Positions 11,400 to 21,310 of a stretch of DNA of 64,000 nucleotides are shown here, in pieces. Location of the stretch: the NCBI RefSeq assembly GCF_000143415.4, contig NW_003314312.1, forward strand, positions 69,159 through 133,158, read 5' to 3'. The stretch comes from Selaginella moellendorffii (taxonomy: Eukaryota; Streptophyta; Lycopodiopsida; Selaginellales; Selaginellaceae). A model generated the notes under the pieces. It was given only the letters and a program-made list of their open reading frames with translations. It did no database searches and had not been told where the DNA came from. The position numbers and the translations under genes were made by a program. Each line of letters opens with the position of its first letter. Position 1 is the stretch's first letter.

Positions 11400-14290
11400 A
11401 AATGTCCTTGGAGTGATGTGTTCTATACTTTAATGTTTATTCCTGCTGATGATGAACATTTTAATAAAGCCATATAAAGTTGGCCATGGGTGAAAATTAG
11501 ATGTGGCAAATGTTTGACCTTGACACTTGGAGATTGTAAGGCAATATCCTAAATGTATTGGAAATTGTCGTTTGGACATTTTAAATGGAATTTCTATATC
11601 TGAAGGTGTGAGTGTGATTTGAGCGATGAAAGCTTATGTACCTTTGAATTGGCATAATACAATTTCACAGTCTAGAACTGTTTGGTAAAGCATGTTTAAG
11701 TATGAAGCATGTACCATTACATAGTCCATTCTTTAATAGAATAGAGATAACACCTTCTTTAAGCAAGAGTTTATATGGTGGAAGACTAGAAAGAGTAATA
11801 GAATTTAGGAATTCAATTGAAAAATCTTCTAGGTGTTCAATATCAATAAAGTCAACACTTTCAATAAATATATCTATCACAAGGTAAGAAAAAAACTATA
11901 TCATTATTAATGGGAAAAGTATCATCATTAAGTGGGGTAAATATAACTCTATTAGATGCAATGTAAAGGTCTAAAATATTTTGTAGAGATGGGAAAACAA
12001 AATTAATAACAAAAGACATTTTACCTATGTATATGGTAATATAATAGATTCTAAAGGCAAATTTGGTAAATTCATATAATTATTACTATTTCTAATTTGA
12101 AGAAGTCAATCAGCCCATAAATAGTTGTTTTCAATTAGTCTCATATTACTTTTTAGTGGAAGTGTTCTAAAAAATTTCCATAACTTATTTATTTTACTAA
12201 ATTTGAAATAATTTGTGCTCAATGATCATGTGGAATAACTAGTAATGTTTGTCTAAAGTCATGAATGCTAAATTAATGGCAAAAAATGCATATGTGTGAA
12301 CCATACTAATTTCATCCCATATTAATATATGTGCATTCTTAATTTTCTAGCTTACTTCACTATTAGTTGTAATAGCTAAAATAGAAGTTTTATTTATTGG
12401 AGCAGGAATTTTAAAAGTTATATGCGATGTCCAACTATTATGCAATAGAGTGCTTGCAATACTTGTCTAGGCCATACTAATTACATTTTTGTTTAGAAGT
12501 TCAAACGTATATATAAATTTTAAGGAGAAAAGTTTTACTAGTACCATTGAAATTATTGATGAAAATATATCAATTTTGTTTGGTTGGGTTGTTAATCATG
12601 CTGAAGATATCATTATATATAATTTGTTGTTCATTATTAAACTGAAGTAAATTTTGTTCTATAAAATGAATGAACTATGTCAAATTAATATGATTATTTG
12701 TATCAAAATTTATATAAGATAAGGCAATTCATAGTCTTGATTGGATTTTCTATATAGATTGAATTTGCTATTTATATTATGTAAAGCATGCTCATAACAA
12801 AGTAATGATCTGTTAGCACAAAATCTTTAGAAAAAATTTTTTTGAATTTTTTCGATAAGGAATAAGGATTTTTTGGACTACAAAAGATACATAAAAAAAA
12901 ACAAATAGTTATCTTAATTATGGTGGCATTTTGAAAGAGCAAGCATCTTCTAAACATTTTTTCCATTTTGTATCATTTGCTAGAAGTCCTATAGCAGATG
13001 TAGTAAGTTGAAATATTTCAAAATAAATATTATGAACTGTTTTTATATAGTTAAAAAAAGTAGCCCTTTTTGTGTAACATAAATGATAAAATTTAGTATT
13101 ATATAGGGAAACAGAATACATTCATGAGATAATATTTTGTTGATATCTAATCTACCAATGATGGGTGTGTTTATTATATATATAATGTAAAGGAATTTTA
13201 GGATACATATATTGCCTTGCATTTGGATCATGTGTATTTAATTCAAACCATTTTGTTAACATAATACCATTTTGAGTAGCTCTTTGAAGTTCAATTAGCT
13301 CATTATCTTTGATGAAATAGATATTATAAAATTTTTCTAGATGAATAAGAAGATGGATTATTGTTGTTGAGTGGCCATGCATTTTAAATTGAAAAAATCT
13401 CTATATAAGTTTTGGAGCAGAAATATAATGGGTATTTAAAAAACTTGAAATTTTATCCCAATTTAACCTATTATCATATTGTTGAGTTGTTGAATAGATT
13501 TCAATAGTCTTTGTAAATATATTGAAATAGATATTTAATACCTTTTATAGCTTCATATTTTTTATAAAGGTACTTGTTATAAGGTATAACCCAATGATTA
13601 TCCATATGACAACCATTTAAAAATTGTACGTCCGTTGTTTGGTCTATAATAATCTAGATATCCATTAATAGAAAATGTTGTTTCATAATTTTTTTTTTTT
13701 TGGAAAACCTACCATTTTCTATACAAAGACTATTAGGATAAAAAAGTCCATATGGTCTATACATCATATGTGATATAACTATTTCAAAGAGTTCAAGCTC
13801 GTCATAATGATCCAGTAATTTAGCCATAATATATTGATTAATTACATCATGGTCTCTAATTTTGTTTTTATGGGCTAGAATTCCTAGAAAATGACAATGT
13901 AGGAGACTTCTTTTTTGGAACTCAATTACATATATATATGCTATACATTTTCTAGATACATGTCTTTTTGTTATATCTTTAAAAAATTCTTTAAGTTTAA
14001 TATAAACAAAATCAGGAGGGTCTTATTTGGATGTAAGTTTTCTATAATTCCTAGGGTTGCAAGTGAAAGTAATGAAAATATCTAGTTTTAAGTAATGAAC
14101 AATAATTGTTATTGCATCTTGATAATTTTGTTGCATTGCTCTAGGGCAATTACCAAAACTTGAAGGTAGTATAACAATTTTACCAGGGTTCATATTTTCA
14201 TTTGAAGCATGATTTGCAATATAATCTATAAAATCAGTATACATTTCTACTCGTAATTGCTTTTGGTGGGTACAATAGTAATATCAGTTA
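11400..14290 (-). mobile_element. Decayed Helitron, C-terminal Rep/helicase half
   Basis: Broken minus-strand frames follow the order of a Helitron RepHel protein from high to low coordinates. The Rep-type motif region reads ILPSSFGNCPRAMQQNYQDA and then FITFTCNP (14,020-14,200). Next come LTKWFELNTHDPNARQY and IPLHYIYNK (13,150-13,300) and GLLANDTKWKKCLEDA (about 12,940-12,995). The helicase part shows a degenerate Walker A (NFNGTSKTF near 12,530-12,560), Walker B (LIWDE near 12,310), PPYKLLLKEG with GLCNGT (11,710-11,830) and TISKCQGQT near 11,510-11,541. Stops and frameshifts are frequent, so it is inactive. The family moves by rolling-circle replication. The 3' hairpin and terminus were not identified. 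Confidence 0.85.
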
Positions 14291-15439
14291 ATACTCTCAA
14301 TTGAAATCCATGGTAGTCTTGCAAAGCAATGCCTTGCCATGAATGTGCAAGAGGAGCTGGACATCACTGTCTGTGATCCCTGCATTCTCTACGGCTGCCA
14401 TGGAGAAGCCATAGCCTCGACAAAGAGCATACCTTAACACATGCTTGGAGAGGTCACCATGCTTCATAGAAGAACTAGTGCTTCCTCTTTATTTTAGGGT
14501 TCTTGAGGATGGGTGAGGTAAGACACTGGCAATACAGTTTGACGACGCAAGCACCACCGTGGGGTTTTCGCAAATCTCTTCTCCATCTTCATATGCTTCA
14601 GTCTCGTTGCTGGATTGAGTGACAAGATTGACAACTGCTGTGAGGAAGGCATTGTTTTGGATCAAGACAAGGGTTTGGCATCATCTTTCGGTAGAGAGCC
14701 GCACAATCTTGATCATGATGAGCAGCAGCAGCAGATTATCCTTCCATCGATGTCACAGTTGTCGTTGCTCATCTCACAAAAGCTCCAATCCGTGCTACAT
14801 TCCGCACTACCTACAGTAGCTTGGCTTCTCCTCTAAAGGTAATGTGGTCAATCCATTGCTACTGCTCACGATTTCCATGCCTTGGATCAGCTCAGCACTT
14901 GGAGAGATGGAATTTCATTGCTTACACTGTACTGCAAGAGCTCCACTGTGATTGGCCACTGCTTATTGGTAAGAAGAGAATCATTTAATTTTCATAGCCA
15001 AGCTTTCTTACTGTCACTCTATGGCAGCACTGGAGATTCTTGAGCTATGTGACTGATCTAACATTGCTACCACTGTAGCTAGGGCAGCAACAAATCTCGA
15101 TGCCTCGTGATGCTATAGAAATCCCGATTGACCAAGAGGGCTAGATCCAATATGTATTTGGCACATCATAATTTTTTTGCAAGCTATAGTTTTCTAGCTT
15201 TGTACTTGAAACTTTCAAATTGTGCCTCACCTTCATCATCTTCTTAGAACTATAAGAAATACCAATCATTTTGATAAAAATTTCCATACTAACAATTTTG
15301 ATAAACACCTTGAGCTACTTTAAATTACTTTAGATCAAAATGAAATATATACACATCAAACAATATCCATTACACCATCTCCACCTTCACAAACCATACT
15401 AGCAAGTCATGCTATTTACAAAGATTCACAAATTTCAAC
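14291..15439. other. Segment between the Helitron halves, possible captured DNA
   Basis: This segment is less AT-rich than its surroundings and holds short open frames that look exon-like. A minus-strand peptide around 14,310-14,470 includes YALCRGYGFSMAAVENAG. A 73-codon plus-strand frame runs 14,615-14,836. I do not recognise either. Helitrons commonly capture host gene pieces, so these may be captured exons, but that is inference. Confidence 0.35.
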
Positions 15440-16350
15440 TTTTGAAATTGGTTTTTTATCATTTACTTGTGTTTTTTGTAATGCATCACATTTTAAAGAT
15501 GAGAACATTACTATGTGTTGTTAACATGGTTAAGTGATATTGCCATCTATATTACCTTTGCCAAATACTTTACTTATGCTTTACAAGCAAAACAAAAACT
15601 CTAATTTCAGAATTAATATTAGACACTATAATAGTGCCCTTGCATTTGCATCAATGGCTGCTAACATTGACACTTTAAGGGGTAATAATGCTTATTGCTT
15701 TAGAATTCATTGACAAATTTACCATAGTGTCATGTTATCACATTCTTTTGGTGATCAAAGTCCATCTTATAGGCAACTTTATATGCTAGATACATAAGAA
15801 GCCACAGATAAAAGGCATCAAAACCCATTTAATACAAGTTGCGAGTGAAATTTATTATTACATCTTGATACACTCTTTCATCATATTAATCCATATACAC
15901 AAGCTTATAGAATGATGTATGAAATGAAATAAAAAGAACTTCATGAAGTAGCTGTTACAAGCCATCTTTTACGTGGCATTTATATGTTACTAAAGAATGA
16001 AGGAATCAATCATCAACACTATAATATACCATAAACAAATGATGTTACTATTGTTTTTGTTAGTGAGAATGGAGAACCCCCACATGGATATGAAATTTGT
16101 ATATATCCTATGGCAAATATTTTAGAAAAATTTCAACACTTGATATTTATTGTAATCTTATGGTTTATCCTTTGATATTTCCTTTTGGTGATAAAGAATG
16201 GCATACAAATATTTTGAAATACACAATGATATCAAACTACATTACTTCTATATTATACATATTGCTTATTTAAAAGAGACACACTACAATTAGGTTTTGA
16301 CCAAATCTTACATGCTAGCAAGCTTACTCAACATTACATTATTGATGCCT
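15440..16350 (+). mobile_element. Decayed Helitron, N-terminal half, inverted to its C-terminal half
   Basis: Plus-strand frames with stops and frameshifts match the region upstream of the Rep domain in plant Helitron proteins. They run CVFCNASHFKDEN, FRINIRHYNSALAFASM, SPSYRQLYMLDT, NPYTQAYRMMYEM, ENGEPPHGYEICIYPM, LMVYPLIFPFGDKEWH and finally TQHYIIDAYVK near 16,330-16,360. The similarity stops there. The minus-strand fragment near 14,290 begins with the segment expected a few residues later, so the two fragments complement each other with little or no overlap. Confidence 0.8.
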
Positions 16351-16353
16351 ATG

Positions 16354-16623
16354 TCAAGGTTCCCCCTCTAGTCGCCAAGAGATCTCTGGCAACAAAGGTT
16401 TCCTTGCAATATGTGCTAGATTTTTGAGAGGATCAAGCACTCCAGCAGCAACAATAGCATGCGCATAGGTGAAGGGAAAATCTGAGGAGTCAAAAGGAAT
16501 GGATTTGGCTATTCTTTTGGGAAGTTTCAAGCTGAAGTCAATTTGTCTACTCAAGAAATCAATTGAAACCTTGGGCAAGGAGATGAGGAAGTAATAGGAG
16601 CTCATCACATATTGCAGCTCCAA
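16354..16623 (-). other. Unrecognised 89-codon open frame beside Helitron
   Basis: This minus-strand frame is open for 89 codons and has normal amino-acid composition (for example FPFTYAHAIVAAGVLDPL). It sits between the N-terminal Helitron half and the GRWD1-like pseudogene. It may be a captured exon of an unidentified gene; I cannot name it. Confidence 0.3.
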
Positions 16624-16629
16624 GCTTAT

Positions 16630-17570
16630 TCCACTTCCATATTTGCTATTGGCACCAGGCTGAGGTACTGCTTACAAAGCACTCAGTTCAAGCAATAGTG
16701 ATGATAATAGTGATGACGAAGAAATGAGCGACAAAGCTCCCAATCTTGAGGTCAGCAATTTGTAGGTGAGATAAATGTTTGTTCTTTGGCCTGGTCAGCA
16801 TGATAGCACATGGGGGATCTTATACTTTCACCGAGTTTGGGACTTTACCAAAAGCAGCTATGCTTTTCTGGGGTTACAAACCAAGCAACCCTCCAAGTTG
16901 TTTCTCACGGGATGGAAGGATTAACTTTGGATTGGAGTTCAGCACACCATAGAAAGCTCGTATCGTGCTTTGAACTGATTGATCGAACTTTTTTTTGCTA
17001 AGCCTTGCTTTTCTTTCATCTAAACAACTGAATCATCTTTCTTTGTTGCTTTTACATAAACTTGATGATCAATGGTGTCCGAAGGTGGATTCCTTTGAGC
17101 TTGTAGTTTGCTCTTTTGATGGAACGGTCAATCTATGTGAGTTTCTGCTAGTACTTTTAAACCAGTGGTGAAAGTCCATGACACGGATGCTAATGTGATC
17201 TCTTGGAATAGGCATGTGGTTCTCAAGAACAAAAACTTCACTGTCAAGTTCCCCAAATTCCCAATTTCAAACAGCAACTCACCATTGGTGGTGATGATGG
17301 CATCATCCATGTTTGGCATTTAGACTCTCTCTTGTGCTAAAATTCTATACTTCCTCGATATCTAAATTTTGCAAGATTGTCATCTTATTTACAGTACTAT
17401 TTACCATTCTGTAGCAATAACTTCCTGGTCTTCTCATGAAAGTTCCATATTGGTAGCAACATCGGTTGACCACCAGTTTTTGTAGCGTTTGTCTCTCTTT
17501 TCTTGGTTTAGCTTACATTCTACCATTGTTATGAGCAGCGTGTGGGATTTGGAAGCTTTCCCAAAAGTTT
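16630..17570 (+). pseudogene. GRWD1-like WD40 protein pseudogene
   Basis: Fragments in changing frames follow the order of glutamate-rich WD repeat protein 1 (yeast Rrb1). There is an acidic stretch (SDDNSDDEEM), then VVSHGMEGLTLDWSSAHHRK matching the GHxxEGFALDWS repeat, DSFELVVCSFDGTVNL, and VHDTDANVISWNR followed by IGGDDGIIHVWHL. The last pieces are YHSVAITSW and SVWDLE. The functional family assists ribosome assembly by escorting ribosomal protein L3. Frameshifts and stops make this a pseudogene. Its position next to Helitron sequence suggests capture, though simple insertion of a decayed gene copy is possible. Confidence 0.7.
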
Positions 17571-18349
17571 TTAGATCAATTTTTTAATATTCCAAAAAGA
17601 GGTAAATCTATCTTTTTTCTTCAAGGACAAAGAAACTTAAAAGTTCCACGAAATATACTATTTGATATTTTCTCTTTACCTTTTGCTCTTTCCCAAGATT
17701 TTTTTATTTTTTGGTCTGAACTACCTTCTAGTATTTCTTCTTCATCTGCAGTGTTTCCTTTTTATAGCATGTCAATCATTTATAACTCTCATGATTCTCA
17801 TTCTCAGTCTGATGTTAAGTTGAGTGTTTTATGTCCTCCTTATACTAATCTGGATATTGAGTATGTGTATGAAGTTGAGAATTTTATTTTTATTTCATTA
17901 ACAAAGTCTTTAATGAGTTCTAGTATTAAGTATTTCTTGTTCTAATGGTTGAGTTACTTTGGCCAGAGTTTTGGGTTGAGTGTATATCCCCATTTGTTAG
18001 TGCTATGAAGAACCTTTGCTTTACTATTGCTGCTGAGGAGTTTATGTATTCCCTTAAGAGTGTGGATGTTATTATTGATTTTCCCATTTTAAATTTTGAA
18101 TTGTGTGTTGAAGAAGTTGAGTGGTGTGAATCTTTTGCTTATATTGTGGTGGTCAAAGTGTTTTATGATGGAAAATCCCCTATTTTCTAAACTTTTGAGC
18201 ATATGTCCTTCTTTTGATTTCCCTATTTTTTCATTGCCAACTGCTACAAATTCCTCTTCCAATGCTTTATTATCCACTTTTTCCTCTTCCACACTATTTC
18301 TTCATTAATTTTTCTCACTTTCTCTTATGTGCCCTGACACTTCAAACAT
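17571..18349 (+). other. Unrecognised AT-rich open frames
   Basis: Two adjacent plus-strand frames are open: a hydrophobic, Ser/Phe-rich one ending at 17,945 and an 81-codon one at 17,945-18,190. Neither matches a family I know. The composition resembles the surrounding repeat DNA, so they are probably remnants of a mobile element rather than a gene. Confidence 0.25.
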
Positions 18350-18655
18350 TTTTGGAGGGGGTAGAGGAGATGGATGGGAGCCTAGTTGCAATGGTGGGAC
18401 GAGGGAATACAATAGTGAAACAAGGACAAATAACATAAATTGTGGAGTGAGGATGAGTATAGCAAGTCCAAATGGAACATCTAACTTTGATGTATTGAGG
18501 CTAAACGAATGTGATAGTGGAGTGAAACTAAATATAAATGGCAAAGTGAAGACAAGTGTAGTGAGTTCAAACAAACTTAATGCTTCATAACTTTTTTCTT
18601 TCAACAAAGGGATAAAGAGGATGTGGAGGACAAATGGAGTGAGTCTAATCTCCCA
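18350..18655 (+). repeat. Dispersed repeat, copy B
   Basis: Matches the minus strand of 1,510-1,870 in collinear blocks (see copy A). Weaker similarity continues to about 18,790. Confidence 0.6.
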
Positions 18656-18850
18656 TATACAATGCTATACAAAGACAAAAGGGCAAATTTTACTTATGGT
18701 CATGAATTCAAGTTAACAGTGGTTTTGAAGGATTATTGGCAGGTAGATTTAAACGTTATGATGTATCATTTGTTGCAATGGCATTTCATGGATTATAGTG
18801 GTTCTTGAAATCCCTTGCTTTGGTTCAACCATCTGAAGATAAAAATAGAA

Positions 18851-19590
18851 AATAAGTGCAGTTTATTTTAATAATCTTCCAAGTTATTTATTGATTTTTA
18901 TAATTTTAAATTACGTTTAAAATATGCTTGGATTCTGATATACTTTTTCAAATAATTTCCAAGTACAAGATGGAGCTTGAACCCAAGTTTAGTCATGTAA
19001 AGTGTTCTTTATAAATGTAAAAAAACTTATAAATTTTGTAGTTATTACATTTCTCTCATACTTTAGTCTATCAAACACAACATTTATTTATAAAATTAGA
19101 TAAATTAAAACCAACTCACTTATTGTTAATTTATCTAAGAATAAAACTTGATTTAATTATAAATATTAATTTATTTTCTCTAGAAAAAGATAAATGTATT
19201 AGTGTCTATCATAATATAAATTTTGCTAGTTAAATTTAATATTTTTTCTTAAATACAAAATATCTCAACTTTTACTTATAAGCATGATTTGTCTTTATCT
19301 TTTTGAAAGTAATATTGTTTTTATGACTATAAAATTAAAATAACTGTTCAAATAATAAAAACATCCATGCATAAGTATACTATACATAATAAATTTCAAA
19401 TATTTTTATATTAATAAAAGTAATAGTCATAATATTATAAAATAATTAATTTTTGTAATATTTATTTTTAAAAGTAATAAAATAAAATTTTATTTATTTG
19501 TAAAAAACATATTTATAAAAATTTAATTTATTATATTTATAATATTCTTTATCCAATTCAAGTTTAGTTTTTATTGATTTTTGGATTAAT
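18851..19590 (+). repeat. AT-rich direct repeat, unit 1
   Basis: This 740-bp segment recurs at 19,968-20,710 in the same orientation, offset by about 1,117 bp at the left end. Shared blocks include AGTTATTTATTGATTTTTAT, TATACTTTTTCAAA, CCAACTCACT and ATTTATCTTTATC-like stretches. The two copies have diverged by many substitutions and small indels. There is no coding content. Confidence 0.75.
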
Positions 19591-19967
19591 AAAAAAGACA
19601 AGCTAAACAATGTAATTCATATGGAGCCATAAAATAATTATATTAAAATTTGTATTTATTTTTTGAAATTATAATTTGTTCTTCGCCGAAATTCCTAGTA
19701 TCACTAATAGTTGGAGTGAAAATAAGAACAATTTAAAATGTATATCCTTTGTTGGTTGGCCACAAAAACATAATATGGCAGTAAATAGTGCTTTTGCTAT
19801 GACTTTAGTTGATTGTGAATTGTTATCATAATATATGTTAACTTATAAAACAAATAAACTTAAAATCATATTAAAACTCAATAGTGAAATAAATTTAAAT
19901 AATCATATAATTTAATAATATATGAATAAGCCCTTGATAATTACATAACTAAAGACAAAAGCACATA

Positions 19968-20710
19968 ATAAGTGTAGTTTATTTTAATAGTCTTTCAAGT
20001 TATTTATTGATTTTTATAGTTTTAATCTACTTTTAAATTATACTTGGATTTTAGTATACTTTTTCAAAAAAATTCCAAGTAAAAGATGGAGCCTAAATCC
20101 AAGTTTATTCATATAAAGTGTTTTTTAAAAAATTTAAAAAACTTATAAAGTTTGTAGTTATTATATTTCTTTCATAATTTTATCTATCAAACCTACAATT
20201 TATTTATAAAATTAGATAAATGAAAACCAACTCACTGAGTTTTTATTTCATTTAAGAATAAAACTTGATTTAATGCTAAAATTAATTTTTTTTCCTAGAA
20301 AAACATAAATATATTAGTGTCTATAAATTCATATCACAATATAAATTTTTTAGTGAAATTTTTTATTTTTTCTTAAATACTAAATATCCCAAGTTTTACT
20401 CATAGCCATGATTTATCTTTATCTTTTTTAAAGTAATATTGTGTTTGCAACTCTAAAATTAATAAAATATTCAAATAATCAAAACACCCATTCATAAGTA
20501 CACCATATATAATAAATTTAAAATAGTTTTATATTAATAGTAGTAATAGTTATAATAAAATAAAATAGTTAAACTTTATTTATAATATTTAATTTTCTAA
20601 ATTATTAAATTAATATTTTTTAAAAAACACATTTTTAATAATGAAAATTTTTATATTTATAATATAGTTTTTTCAATTTCAGTTTAATTTGTTTAGTTTG
20701 TAAATTTGGT
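19968..20710 (+). repeat. AT-rich direct repeat, unit 2
   Basis: Second copy of the 18,851-19,590 repeat, separated from it by about 380 bp. Together they could be degenerate long terminal repeats of a small element or a local tandem duplication; no internal coding sequence supports either choice. Confidence 0.7.
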
Positions 20711-20813
20711 ATGAATATGAGATCTTAAATTACTATAAATTAATATTTTATAGAGTTGCAATAAATATCATCTTAAAATTTTAGTGTTGTGTTACAGGTC
20801 AATCATCACCCTT

Positions 20814-21295
20814 TCAACCAGCCATTGCATGTGGCTCTTGTTCTTCAGCTGATCCTCCAGGACATTTGACAATGCATTGCAGAACACCATTCTGATTCAC
20901 TGAGCAGTGAATACAAGTCCCTTGGATAACTCGATACAGGATGATAAACGCCAGCTCCATCCCGTATAACAAGGCGCAAATCGCTCCATATTGCTTGACG
21001 TTTGCCACACCAGTGCACAGGAACTGTGACTGCTCACATCCTGACAATAGAAGATGTTCATCTTCAAGTTTGCGATCATATCGCCACCCCGAAACATTGA
21101 AACTGCCATCTGCTGTTGGTCTTTTACAATAGCCTCCATACACTCTGCAATCGAGGACATGAGAAGAGGCAGTATAGTATAGCAGGTCTTTTTGGCCCAC
21201 AGATTGAAATTCTTGGCTTGAAGAAACTCATCCATTTCTTGGTGCTGAAAAAGCCAGCCGGATCCACACCTATTTCCGTTGGTATCAAAATACAT
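20814..21295 (-). other. Possible gene fragment, Cys-rich with a membrane segment
   Basis: A minus-strand frame (21,200 down to 20,814) reads GGYCKRPTADGSFNVSGW, then CEQSQFLCTGVANVKQYGAI, then a hydrophobic segment (ALLYGMELAFIILYRVI) and a CIHCSVNQ tail. The spacing of Cys and the C-K-x-P-T pattern loosely recall the second extracellular loop and last helix of plant tetraspanins, but the match is weak. An ATG at 21,293-21,295 opens another frame. It abuts the AT-rich repeats and lies head to head with the NTPase-like gene. It could be a 3' fragment or a short unknown gene. Confidence 0.3.
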
Positions 21296-21310
21296 TTAGG
21301 GTTCTACCTA

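Noticed and set aside
11665-11887. Open frames on both strands near 11.7-11.9 kb as independent small genes
   Set aside because: The minus-strand frame is the Helitron helicase C-terminal region and the plus-strand frame is its shadow.
21116-21310. Upstream extension of the NTPase-like frame
   Set aside because: Begins at TTG. The first ATG is at 21311, and the extension overlaps the opposite-strand frame.
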